DNA from: Deinococcus sp.
GTDB lineage: Bacteria; Deinococcota; Deinococci; Deinococcales; Deinococcaceae
Direction of reading: 5' to 3'
Assembly: GCA_018260275.1 (NCBI GenBank)
Contig: JAGLBK010000012.1
Location: 1 to 22,499 of the forward strand
Length of the DNA stretch: 22,499 nt
Shown one piece after another: positions 1-7,418 of the stretch. The notes beneath the pieces were generated by a model. The model saw nothing but the letters and a program-made list of their open reading frames with translations. It made no database searches and was not told where the DNA came from. The first letter of the stretch is position 1, and each line of letters opens with the position of its first letter. The position numbers and the translations under genes were made by a program.

Positions 1-482
1 TTATCGCCTTTTCATATCCAACAGAAAATGGCGTTGTTGACGTAGAAAACAGGAGCGGCGAAGTTTGGGAACGACGCACGGATATCCTGACTGCTGTTCC
101 CGAAGCAATCCGGGAAGCGTTGCCTGACGTGAAGACATTAATACGACGTGAGCACCGTGTGACACGCCGAAACGGCAAGCAGACTGTGGAAATACGGTTT
201 GCCGTCAGCAGCATGCTGCTGACGGCAAAACAGGCTGAGGATATTTGGCGAGGTCACTGGGGCATTGAAAACCGCAGCCACCATGCCCGAGATACCGTGC
301 TGCATGAAGATCGTTGCCGTATGAGGCGAGGCGCACAGGGTCGGGCAGCCCTAAATGGACTCGTCCTTGGGATACTGCTTGGTCATTCACGCTCTTTAAC
401 CGCTGTAGTGCGTCAAATTCGCGTTAAACCCATCGTTGGCCTACGGCTTCTTCTTCCTGAACTCGGTTGAGATAAAAACCTG
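1..482 (+). mobile_element. ISAs1-family insertion sequence, right (3') end, truncated by the window edge
   Basis: The element is identified from the transposase C-terminus it encodes (3-470). The exact IS end is uncertain. On the minus strand the outermost bases could be CAGGTTTTTATC, starting at about position 482, 12 nt past the transposase stop; a CAGG-type terminus is what I recall for ISAs1-like elements. The partner inverted repeat is outside the window, so it cannot be verified. The adjacent sugar operon ends only about 38 nt further on (uxuA stop at 520), so the element sits directly behind its 3' end. Confidence 0.6.
3..470 (+). CDS. ISAs1-family transposase, C-terminal fragment (5' part outside window)
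   Basis: The frame is open from the left edge to a TGA at 468-470, about 155 residues. The diagnostic stretch is the HWGIENR motif about halfway along, followed by HHARDTVLHEDRCRMRRG. This matches the conserved C-terminal block of ISAs1-family DDE transposases (HWGIEN-x-x-H-x-x-D-x-x-x-x-ED), which carries the last acidic catalytic residue. A leucine-rich tail (LNGLVLGILLGH) follows, as is usual in the family. The protein would cut and join the ends of its own element. No internal stop is seen in the visible part, but whether the gene is complete upstream is unknown. The first in-frame ATG-like codons are internal and are not true starts. Confidence 0.8.
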   Translation: MAFSYPTENGVVDVENRSGEVWERRTDILTAVPEAIREALPDVKTLIRREHRVTRRNGKQTVEIRFAVSSMLLTAKQAEDIWRGHWGIENRSHHARDTVLHEDRCRMRRGAQGRAALNGLVLGILLGHSRSLTAVVRQIRVKPIVGLRLLLPELG

Positions 483-519
483 CCTTACGGCCATGTTTCT
501 TGACTGGGATGAGAAGAAG

Positions 520-1554
520 TCACCCACCATCTACGGCATCCATCAGGCCCTGGAGATATGTCGCGCCCAATGCGCGGTCATACAGGCCGTATCCAGCACG
601 GCCCGTTTCACCCCAAATCATGCGCCCGTGGTCGGGCCGAATCGGAATGTCAGGACGCAGCTTTTGCAAAAGCATGACGGTACGCGCCAGTTCGGTGCTG
701 CCGTAACGCGAGACGTGCGGCACCTCATCAAAATCTCGCTCTCCAGTGCGCTTGACGTTGCGAGCATGGACAAAATGGATACGTGAGGCAAACTCGCGGG
801 CCAATGCGGGCAGGTCATTGTCAGGGCGGGAACCCAGCGAACCGAGGCAGTAGGTCAGGCCGTTATGCTTGTCGGGCACGGCGTCCAGAATAAAACGTAG
901 GTCGTCCGCCGTGCTGACCACGCGGGGCAGACCCAGCACAGGCCAGGGTGGATCATCCGGGTGAATGGCAAGCTGCACACCCAGTCGTGCCGCCTCAGGC
1001 ACCACCGCTCGCAGGAAGTAGGCGAGGTTTTCACGCAGTTTTTCAGCGTCCACATCGGCATAAGCAGCTTTCAGTCCCCGCAGTTGCCCGGCGGTGTAGG
1101 CTTCAGCCCAGCCCGGCAAACTCAGATTGCCCTCGCCAATTCGCAGTGCATCCACCTCACTTTGCCGGAAAATCAGCGTGGTGGAGCCGTCGGGCAGGGG
1201 GTGAGCGAGGTCAGTACGCGTCCAGTCAAACACGGGCATGAAGTTGTAGCAGACGGTGCGAACCCCAGCACCTGCTACCACGCGCAGCGATTCCAGCCAC
1301 ACGGCGATGCGTTCGTCCCGCTGCTCATTGCCCAGTTTGATGTCCTCGTGAACGGGAATGCTTTCTATGACGGCAATTTCCAGTCCAGCGTCCACTATCT
1401 GCTGGCTCAGGGCTGCCATTGCTGGGGTTGTCCAGGCTTCGCCAGGCGCAAAGTCATGCAGCGAAGTCACGACGCCCGAAAGCACGGGGATTTGCCGCAG
1501 TTTCCAGAGTTCTACCGGATCACTGGGGCCAAACCAACGCATGGTCAGTTGCAT
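520..1554 (-). CDS. uxuA: Mannonate dehydratase (UxuA)
   Basis: UxuA dehydrates D-mannonate to 2-keto-3-deoxygluconate (KDG) in the cytoplasm, a middle step of glucuronate catabolism. The 344-residue protein begins MQLTMRWFGPSDPV, matching the family's N-terminal RW(Y/F)GP block, which supports this start. A good ribosome site (AAAGGAG, 5 nt spacer) precedes the ATG. Probable metal ligands are H198 (AIHPDD), C236 (YCLGSLGSR), H263 (FVHARN) and D308 (RPDHGR); family structures use one His, one Cys, one His and one Asp in this spacing. Length is close to the ~350-residue bacterial subgroup and shorter than the 394-residue E. coli enzyme. It is the last gene of the operon, 78 nt after kdgK. Its C-terminus looks intact although an IS lies about 38 nt beyond the stop. 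Confidence 0.93.
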   Translation of the reverse strand: MQLTMRWFGPSDPVELWKLRQIPVLSGVVTSLHDFAPGEAWTTPAMAALSQQIVDAGLEIAVIESIPVHEDIKLGNEQRDERIAVWLESLRVVAGAGVRTVCYNFMPVFDWTRTDLAHPLPDGSTTLIFRQSEVDALRIGEGNLSLPGWAEAYTAGQLRGLKAAYADVDAEKLRENLAYFLRAVVPEAARLGVQLAIHPDDPPWPVLGLPRVVSTADDLRFILDAVPDKHNGLTYCLGSLGSRPDNDLPALAREFASRIHFVHARNVKRTGERDFDEVPHVSRYGSTELARTVMLLQKLRPDIPIRPDHGRMIWGETGRAGYGLYDRALGATYLQGLMDAVDGG

Positions 1555-1632
1555 GGATACTCCTTTTAGGAAAAGAAACTAGTGAGTGGATAGCGGTAAG
1601 TGGGAAACGGATACAAAACGGTTCTTCACCAC

Positions 1633-2613
1633 TCACCGTATTGGTTCTCCCAACGACCTCGCCGCCCCTTGCACTGCTTGCACCTCGTTTTCGGATGCTT
1701 GCAACTGGTCGCCAGGAGTGGTGGTTTTTAGGGCCGCCGCTGCCGCCGCAAAAGCCAATGCCTCAGCAGGATTTTCGCCGCGTAGGTAAGCGTGTAGAAA
1801 AGCTGCTGCGAAAGCGTCCCCACGTCCGACTCTGCCTGGACCGCCCGTAGCAATGGCGGGCTGGATGAAAGTTTGACCGTCTGGGGTATGGGCTTCGCTG
1901 CCGGCCGCGCCGTGCGTCTGGATAATGAGGGCGGCTGGATTAAGGGCGCGAATAGCTTGAATACCGCCAAAAATCCCCACGTCGCGCTCGGCCACAAAAA
2001 TCAAATCCGCCATCCATAAAGCAGGCATGTAGGCCTTCTGTGCCTCTTTCTCACTTAGTAGCAGGCGGCGGTGATTCACGTCAAAACTGATGGTCAGGCC
2101 AATATCTTTGGCAGCGCCGAGCAGTTTCAGCGCCAGTTCACGTGGCCCGCTGCCCAGTGCAAGGCTGATACCGCTAATATGTAAAGCTGTACGCCAAGCT
2201 AGCCAGGCAGGGTTAAAGTCATCTGCCGTCAGTGTGGTAAAGGCACTCCCGGTGCGGTCGTACACTACCCGACTGTGGCGTGGGGCGTAGTGATCTTCTA
2301 GGTAAAAACTGCCCAGCCGTCCAGGCTTTTCCAGTGCCAGATCCTGCACGCCTGTCAATCGTATATGCCGCCGCGCCCACGCTCCCAGCGGGCCAGCGGG
2401 CAGGGCACTGCCCCATGCGGCGTTCGTACCCAGCGCAGCTAAAGCGGCGGCCACGTTGAGTTCTGACCCAGCGCACTGAGCTTCCAGGTGGCTCAGGGTT
2501 TCCAGGCGCTCGGCGGGCGGCAAAACCAGTTTCAGTAAGGCTTCGCCATAAGTCAGGACAGACGGAGCACGTGGAGACTGAGAAGCGGGATGTGGTGAGG
2601 GCGCGTCAGTCAT
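1633..2613 (-). CDS. kdgK: 2-keto-3-deoxygluconate kinase, PfkB family (KdgK)
   Basis: KdgK phosphorylates KDG with ATP to give KDPG. The 326-residue protein has the PfkB/ribokinase architecture: an N-terminal substrate lid, the first signature around GSELNVAAALAALG (residues ~69-82), and the second signature near residues 262-275 with the catalytic base D266 in VGRGDAF. The usual GAGD anion-hole motif reads GRGD here (R264 in place of Ala), and the D of the common D-x-x-GAGD motif is Gly (GRVGRGD). This is unusual, but the catalytic Asp is present. The ATG overlaps the eda stop by 4 nt (ATGA), so translation is coupled; GAGG lies upstream as a ribosome site. The first ~17 residues are Pro/Ser-rich and probably disordered. 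Operon context makes KDG the likely substrate. Confidence 0.88.
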   Translation of the reverse strand: MTDAPSPHPASQSPRAPSVLTYGEALLKLVLPPAERLETLSHLEAQCAGSELNVAAALAALGTNAAWGSALPAGPLGAWARRHIRLTGVQDLALEKPGRLGSFYLEDHYAPRHSRVVYDRTGSAFTTLTADDFNPAWLAWRTALHISGISLALGSGPRELALKLLGAAKDIGLTISFDVNHRRLLLSEKEAQKAYMPALWMADLIFVAERDVGIFGGIQAIRALNPAALIIQTHGAAGSEAHTPDGQTFIQPAIATGGPGRVGRGDAFAAAFLHAYLRGENPAEALAFAAAAAALKTTTPGDQLQASENEVQAVQGAARSLGEPIR

Positions 2614-3248
2614 TTGGTGGCCTCGCGGCTATGAGCAAAGGTCAACAGGTCTTGTACGACGGCCTTCATGTTGTCTGGCTCAGCAAAAAGTTTACTGCCT
2701 AGGCCCAGAGCTAGCGCTCCGGCGTCCAGCCACTCGCCCACGCTGGCGCGGGTAGGTTGCACGCCGCCTGTGACCAGTAGTGGAATGCCGGGCAACGGGC
2801 CTTTCACAGCACGAACGAACGCGGGGCCAAGCACCTCGCCGGGGAAAATCTTCACGGCAGCGGCCCCGCTCTCCTGTGCTTCCCAGACCTCGCGCACCGT
2901 TCCCGCACCCGGCAGGTAGGCCAGAGACAGTTCCCGGCAGGCCGTAGCCACATCTGGCACCAGACAGGGCGAAACGATAAACGCCGCGCCTAAATCAGCG
3001 AAAGCGTGTACATCGGCAGCCGTAAAAACGGTGCCCACGCCCAGCAGCAGGTCGGGAAACTGCGAGTGCAACTCGCGGAAAATGGCGAGCGTATTTGCGC
3101 TGCGGTGAGTGATTTCCACGGCGCGGATTCCGGCGGCTTGCAGGCGGGCGAGTTTGTCGGCACCATCTGTGACTGACTGCGGGGTGAACAGCGGTAACAG
3201 GCGGTCTTGGTGCAGAATGTCCAGCAGGGTCATATCCAGCACTTTCAT
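2610..3248 (-). CDS. eda: KDPG aldolase (Eda)
   Basis: This class I aldolase splits 2-keto-3-deoxy-6-phosphogluconate into pyruvate and glyceraldehyde-3-phosphate, the exit of the pathway. The 212-residue single-domain TIM barrel has the expected catalytic set: E45 and R49 in VEITHRS, and the Schiff-base lysine K133 in AVKIFPGEV. These numbers coincide with E45, R49 and K133 of E. coli Eda. The phosphate-binding GG is in LVTGGVQP. The start ATG overlaps the uxaC stop by 4 nt and is preceded by GAGGT. A 4-hydroxy-2-oxoglutarate or KDPGal aldolase role is possible within the family, but kdgK, uxuA and uxaC next door make KDPG by far the most likely substrate. Confidence 0.92.
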   Translation of the reverse strand: MKVLDMTLLDILHQDRLLPLFTPQSVTDGADKLARLQAAGIRAVEITHRSANTLAIFRELHSQFPDLLLGVGTVFTAADVHAFADLGAAFIVSPCLVPDVATACRELSLAYLPGAGTVREVWEAQESGAAAVKIFPGEVLGPAFVRAVKGPLPGIPLLVTGGVQPTRASVGEWLDAGALALGLGSKLFAEPDNMKAVVQDLLTFAHSREATK

Positions 3249-4681
3249 GGATTTACCTCGCTCGGCAGGTCAAAGTAGTACGCCTGCACTGCCAGTTCTC
3301 GCGCACTCAGGCGGGCCAGCCGCTGCGCATCGTCCATGTCTAGGATGCCGCGCATGACTTGTCGGGCCAGCCAGTTAGCAATTGTGCGCCGCCAGACCTC
3401 ATGACGCGCCGGGATGCTGGCAAAGGCACGCGTATCATCGTTAAAACCTACCGTGTTGTAAAAGGTCGCTGTCTCACTGATGGCGTCTAGATACCGCTCA
3501 ATGCCCAGGACACTGTCAAAAAACCACCAGGGTGGCCCCAAACGCAGCGCTGGGTAATGCCCAGCCAGCGGCGCGAGTTCGCGGCTGTAGGTGCTCTCGT
3601 CCAGCGTAAAGACGATGGCGTGAAAGTCAGGGGAGTTGCCGAAGGTTCCCAGTAGCTCCCGCAGGCCGTGTGTCCAGTTGACCTGCTGCGGAATGTCGCT
3701 GCCCATGTCCGGGCCGTATTTCTGGAACAGCAGCGGGTTGTGATTGCGTACCGAGCCGACGTGTAGTTGCATCACCAGCCCGTCCTCCTCGGCGCTTAGA
3801 CGGGCCTGATCGAAAAGGGCATGCGCTTCTAGCTGGGCGGCTTGGGACGCGTCTAGCCTGCCCTGTAAGGCCAGCCCAAAGAACCGCTCGGCTTCAGCAG
3901 CAGGCAGCGGCGCGAGGGCCACCTGTCTGGCGTCGTGGTCGGTGGCAGTCCCGCCCTGTGCGCGGAAGTCGGCACGGCGCTGACGCAACACGTCCAGCAA
4001 CGTCTCGTAACTTTCGATACTGCGGCCACTGAACTGTTCCAGCGTCTTCAGGTGGCCCCCCCAGCCCACCCGCCCAAAGTGCAGCACGGCGTCAGGCCGG
4101 AAAGTCGGCACCACGTTAAAGCCGTCAGCCTGCGCGTGCGCGTGCTGCGACAGGTCAGCCGTCGCCGGGTCAGTGGTCGCCAGTACCTCGACACCGAACC
4201 GCCGGAACAGGGCGCGGGGGGTAAACTCGGGCGTTCCCAGTCGCGCGTCAATCTGGTCGTAAATGGCCTGCGCGTTACGGGCGCTGGGTTTCTCGCTGAC
4301 GCCGAACAGGCGGGTCAGTTCCAGCCGTAGCCACAGGCCGCTAGGCGTGCCGGCGAAGAGGTGAAAGTGGCTGCAAAAAGTCTGCCACGCGGCGCGGGGG
4401 TCGCATTCAGCCTGGCCGACGCCCAGCGCCTCCACTGGTACGCCCTGGCTGTACAGCAGCCGGAACAGGTAATGGTCGTGCTTGACCAGCAGTTCGTGAG
4501 GGTTGGCGAAGCGGGCCTGCGGGTCGGCCAGCAGCGCCGGACTGACGTGACCATGCGGCGCGACGATGCCCAAGTGCTCTATGCCGGAATACAGTTTCAG
4601 GGCCAGGTCGATCTGGCGGGTGTCTGGGCCGAGTAGAAAGGTTTCGGGGACGCTCCAGTCTCCAGAAATCCCGGCCCCCAT
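3245..4681 (-). CDS. uxaC: Uronate (glucuronate) isomerase (UxaC)
   Basis: UxaC isomerises D-glucuronate to D-fructuronate (or galacturonate to tagaturonate) and is the first intracellular step here. The ~478-residue length is close to the 470 of E. coli UxaC, a member of the amidohydrolase superfamily. The metal-binding H-x-H is H44/H46 in VAPHGHVSP; further typical blocks are FANPHELLVKHDHYLFRLL and the late GFNDDTRAF. Two starts are possible: GTG at 4684, giving a 4-nt GTGA overlap with the SDR gene, or ATG at 4681, overlapping the SDR stop by 1 nt (TGATG). I use the ATG. Ribosome-site similarity is weak (GGGG), so translation probably depends on coupling. With uxuA present and no uxaA/uxaB, glucuronate is the more likely physiological substrate. 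Confidence 0.93.
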   Translation of the reverse strand: MGAGISGDWSVPETFLLGPDTRQIDLALKLYSGIEHLGIVAPHGHVSPALLADPQARFANPHELLVKHDHYLFRLLYSQGVPVEALGVGQAECDPRAAWQTFCSHFHLFAGTPSGLWLRLELTRLFGVSEKPSARNAQAIYDQIDARLGTPEFTPRALFRRFGVEVLATTDPATADLSQHAHAQADGFNVVPTFRPDAVLHFGRVGWGGHLKTLEQFSGRSIESYETLLDVLRQRRADFRAQGGTATDHDARQVALAPLPAAEAERFFGLALQGRLDASQAAQLEAHALFDQARLSAEEDGLVMQLHVGSVRNHNPLLFQKYGPDMGSDIPQQVNWTHGLRELLGTFGNSPDFHAIVFTLDESTYSRELAPLAGHYPALRLGPPWWFFDSVLGIERYLDAISETATFYNTVGFNDDTRAFASIPARHEVWRRTIANWLARQVMRGILDMDDAQRLARLSARELAVQAYYFDLPSEVNP

Positions 4682-5508
4682 CACACGCCCCCGAACGCGC
4701 TGAAGCCGCCATCAACCGGGATATTTGCTCCGGTCACAAAGCGGCTTTCGGGCGACACCAGCCAGCGCAAGGTACTGATGAGATCTTCAGAGACCCCTAA
4801 ACGGCCTTGAGGCGTGTGTGCCAGGATGCTGCGGGCGCGGGCAGTAGGTTCGCCCTGGTCGTCCAGCATCAGGTAGCGATTTTGCTCGGTCAGGAAAAAT
4901 CCTGGCGAGATGGCATTCACTCGCAACCCTTCGCCATACTTTTGCGCGAACTCCACCGCCAGCCACTGGGTAAAGTTTAGCATCGCGGCTTTGCTGGCGC
5001 TGTAACCTACCACGCGGGTCAGGGGGCGCAGTCCGGCCATACTGGCGATATTGACGATGCAGCCGCGCCGCCGCTCGACCATGCTCGTGCTGAAAGTCTG
5101 CGTGGCGGCGAAAGTGCCAGTCAGATTCAGGCGGATGACCTCGTCCACGGCCCCAAGGTCAAGGTCGAAGAAGCTCTGCTCTGGCCCCACCGACGCCTCC
5201 GGTCGGTTGCCCCCTGCCGCGTTGACCAGAATGTCGCAACCGCCCGCCTGTGCGACCATCTCTGCCGCTGCTTTCAGGGATGCTGCGTCCAGGACATTCA
5301 GACTCAGGGGACGCAGCCGCTGGCGCAGCTCTGCGGCCTGGGCGTGGCCCCCCAGCACCGCTTCGATGGCCTGCGTTACGCTCTGTTCCCGCGTACCGCC
5401 CACGAATACTGTCGCGCCGTCCTCGGCAAGCGTTAGGGCCATACCGCGCCCCAGCACGCCGCTGCCGCCCGTAATCACCGCCACCTGATTCTCTAGCATT
5501 CTGATCAT
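4681..5508 (-). CDS. SDR-family fructuronate reductase / D-mannonate oxidoreductase (YjmF/UxuB-type)
   Basis: This short-chain dehydrogenase (275 residues) is inferred to reduce D-fructuronate to D-mannonate with NAD(P)H. The cofactor-binding T-G-x3-G-x-G is T13-GGSGVLGRG; NAAGG (residues 96-100) is the NAG-type motif; the catalytic residues are S156, Y169 (YSASK) and K173. The C-terminal region SPGFFLTEQNRYL through NIPVDGGFSAFGGV resembles, from memory, B. subtilis YjmF, which serves in a hexuronate operon. The classical ~480-residue UxuB is absent, so this enzyme fills the missing step between uxaC and uxuA. It starts 2 nt after the upstream permease stop, with GAAGGG as ribosome site, and overlaps uxaC downstream. 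The specific substrate assignment rests on gene context. Confidence 0.85.
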   Translation of the reverse strand: MIRMLENQVAVITGGSGVLGRGMALTLAEDGATVFVGGTREQSVTQAIEAVLGGHAQAAELRQRLRPLSLNVLDAASLKAAAEMVAQAGGCDILVNAAGGNRPEASVGPEQSFFDLDLGAVDEVIRLNLTGTFAATQTFSTSMVERRRGCIVNIASMAGLRPLTRVVGYSASKAAMLNFTQWLAVEFAQKYGEGLRVNAISPGFFLTEQNRYLMLDDQGEPTARARSILAHTPQGRLGVSEDLISTLRWLVSPESRFVTGANIPVDGGFSAFGGV

Positions 5509-5510
5509 GG

Positions 5511-6380
5511 TTAACCCTTCACACTCCCGGCGGTGGCGTTGCTCAGGAAGTAGCGTTGCAGCAGCAGGAACACAATCATCATGGGCAGCATGGTAATCAC
5601 AGTGGCGGCCAGTAGCGTGCTCCAGTCCACCCCGAACTGGCCCACCAGCCGCGCCAGTGCCAGTTGCAGCGTGGATTTGCTCTCACTGGTCAGCACAATA
5701 AACGGCCACACGAAGTCGTTCCAGCGCCAGGTAAAGCTAAAGATGGCTAGGGTCGCCAGCGCCGGAACACTCAGCGGCAAGATAATGCGCCAGTAGATGG
5801 CCCACTCGCTCGCGCCGTCCACGCGAGCGGCTTCCAGAATTTCGTCAGGAATACTGAGCATGTACTGACGTAGCAAAAAGACTCCGGTGGGTGTGGCGGC
5901 AGGCGGAATGATGATGCCCCACAGCGAGTCAGTCAGGCCAATTTGCCGCAGCACCATAAAGATGGGTACCATGATGACCTGAAGCGGAATCATGATGGTC
6001 GCCAGTGTCAGCAGAAACAGCAATTCACGCCCCTTGAAACGGTATTTGGCGAGGGCGAAGGCTGCTAGCGAGTTGGTCACCAGTGAAATCAAGGTGCTGA
6101 CAATTGCTACAAAGAGGCTGTTGCGGGTATAAAGACCAAAATTTCCAGCGTTTAGAGCATTCTGATAATTAACAGTTGAGGGCTGCTTTGGGAACATTGT
6201 TGGCGGAAAAACGAATAGTTCTGAACTGTCTTTGAAGCTGGATATGACCACCCAAATCACAGGGATTAGAAAAAATAGGGCCAGTAGTAAAGCAAATATT
6301 TGCCAGATAGGATTTTTCTTATTTCTGGGGCGGATTTTCTTAGGCGATGCTGGCGCGGCGACAGTAGCAGGGACAGTCAC
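5511..6380 (-). CDS. ABC sugar transporter permease, MalG/CUT1 type
   Basis: This inner-membrane permease (289 residues) is the second of a CUT1-family heterodimer. It shows about six hydrophobic segments, starting near residue 26 (IWQIFALLLALFFLIPVIWV). The cytoplasmic EAA loop, which docks the ATPase, is EAARVDGASEWAIYWRIILP, with the conserved EAA, G and LP. The start is GTG, supported by AAGGAG five nucleotides upstream. The N-terminal ~25 residues are Lys/Pro-rich and cytoplasmic. The gene lies 45 nt behind its partner permease and 2 nt before the SDR. The carried sugar is inferred from the operon to be a uronate-containing oligosaccharide. Confidence 0.9.
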   Translation of the reverse strand: MTVPATVAAPASPKKIRPRNKKNPIWQIFALLLALFFLIPVIWVVISSFKDSSELFVFPPTMFPKQPSTVNYQNALNAGNFGLYTRNSLFVAIVSTLISLVTNSLAAFALAKYRFKGRELLFLLTLATIMIPLQVIMVPIFMVLRQIGLTDSLWGIIIPPAATPTGVFLLRQYMLSIPDEILEAARVDGASEWAIYWRIILPLSVPALATLAIFSFTWRWNDFVWPFIVLTSESKSTLQLALARLVGQFGVDWSTLLAATVITMLPMMIVFLLLQRYFLSNATAGSVKG

Positions 6381-6425
6381 AAGAACTCCTTACGCAGAGA
6401 AAGAGAGGGAGCGCGAAATAGGGGC

Positions 6426-7292
6426 TTAGTCTTCACGCGCAATCCGTGTCTGGACAAAGGTCAGCAACATCAGGATGATGAACAGCACCACTGACTGAGC
6501 ACTGGCATAACTGGGATTACTCTTGTCAAAGGCGGTTTCATAGATGTTCTGCACGAGCAGCTTGGTGCTGTCGCCAGGGCCGCCGCTGGTCAGCACCAGA
6601 ATAATTTCAAAGGCCTTGAAAGCGTTAATCGTTGCCAGAATTGTGACCAGCAGCGTAGTTGGTACCAATAGTGGCACAGTGATTTTCCAGAACTGCTGGG
6701 CAGGCGTAGCCCCATCCACTTCGGCCGCCTCGTACATATCGGTTGGGATGGTGTTCAGGCCGCCGATGAACAGCACCATGTAGAACCCGGTCATGCTCCA
6801 GACACTTGCCAGCGTTACTAGCACACGCGCCCAGTTGGGGTCGGTCAGCCAGGAGATCGGGCTGCCACCGCGCATGGTCAACAGAGCATTGATGATTCCC
6901 AGTTCAGAACCAAACATCCAGCGCCAGGCAACCCCTACCACCACAGGTGACAGAATCACAGGCAGGTAAAAACCGACGCGGGCAATAGAGGTCGCCAATG
7001 TGGTTTCTCTGACCATCAGCGCCAGGGCAAGACTCAGCATCACCACCAGGACGACAACTGCACCAACGTACCACAGGGTATTCAGGAGGGCATGGATAAA
7101 GGCCGAGTCGTGCAGCAGTTCCTGGTAATGTCCCAGACCAATGAAATGCCCTAGTCCAGTGGTAAAATTCCCATCAAATAGTGAGAATCCCAGACCATAG
7201 AGCATAGGCAGCAACACAAATAGCGCGAAGATAATGGTATTTGGTGCAACAAATAGATAAGGCACGAAGCCTTTGCGAGTGCGGTAGTTCAC
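6426..7292 (-). CDS. ABC sugar transporter permease, MalF/CUT1 type
   Basis: This is the first permease of the pair (288 residues from the start chosen here), an integral membrane protein with about six TM segments (first near LFVAPNTIIFALFVLLPMLY). The EAA loop reads YEAAEVDGATPAQQFWKI followed by VPLL. I choose GTG at 7292 (MNYRTRKGF) because ACAGGAG lies 5 nt upstream; a longer TTG-initiated reading from 7319 would put that ribosome site inside the gene. The message just upstream contains a strong stem-loop (7324-7386) separating this gene from the binding-protein gene, an arrangement that often lets the binding protein be made in excess. Confidence 0.9.
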   Translation of the reverse strand: MNYRTRKGFVPYLFVAPNTIIFALFVLLPMLYGLGFSLFDGNFTTGLGHFIGLGHYQELLHDSAFIHALLNTLWYVGAVVVLVVMLSLALALMVRETTLATSIARVGFYLPVILSPVVVGVAWRWMFGSELGIINALLTMRGGSPISWLTDPNWARVLVTLASVWSMTGFYMVLFIGGLNTIPTDMYEAAEVDGATPAQQFWKITVPLLVPTTLLVTILATINAFKAFEIILVLTSGGPGDSTKLLVQNIYETAFDKSNPSYASAQSVVLFIILMLLTFVQTRIARED

Positions 7293-7323
7293 GGTATCTC
7301 CTGTAGGATAGCGGGGCAAAACG

Positions 7324-7386
7324 AGCGCCCTGCGCCTTTCCTGAAAGCGTTGTATTTGGCCTTCAGGTCAAAAGGCTAGGGGCGCT
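7324..7386 (-). promoter_or_regulatory. Long intercistronic stem-loop between the binding-protein and permease genes
   Basis: Three nested inverted repeats stack into one hairpin. AGCGCCC (7324-7330) pairs with GGGCGCT (7380-7386), GCCTTT (7334-7339) with AAAGGC (7371-7376), and CCTGAA (7340-7345) with TTCAGG (7362-7367). The stem continues past one mismatch into GC/GC, with a 10-nt loop: about 21 base pairs over 63 nt. It begins ~32 nt after the binding-protein stop and ends ~31 nt before the permease start. No T-run follows in the sense direction, so a full intrinsic terminator is unlikely. Partial attenuation or 3'-end stabilisation of the upstream message, as with intercistronic hairpins in maltose-type operons, is the likely role. 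Confidence 0.6.
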
Positions 7387-7418
7387 ATTGTTGTCACGCT
7401 TCCCGCTCCCTGCCTGCG

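Noticed and set aside
961..1569. Plus-strand open frame of 202 codons opposite uxuA
   Set aside because: It lies wholly antisense to uxuA, which has conserved catalytic residues and a ribosome site; the antisense frame has no domain pattern and is a by-product of codon bias.
1582..1636. Perfect 8-bp inverted repeat GTGAGTGG / CCACTCAC around the kdgK-uxuA gap
   Set aside because: The arms are 39 nt apart, one arm lies in the kdgK coding end, and no further pairing supports a hairpin; probably chance, though a weak intercistronic structure is possible.
3935..4330. Plus-strand open frame of 131 codons opposite uxaC
   Set aside because: Antisense shadow of a well-supported gene, with no ribosome site or recognisable motif.
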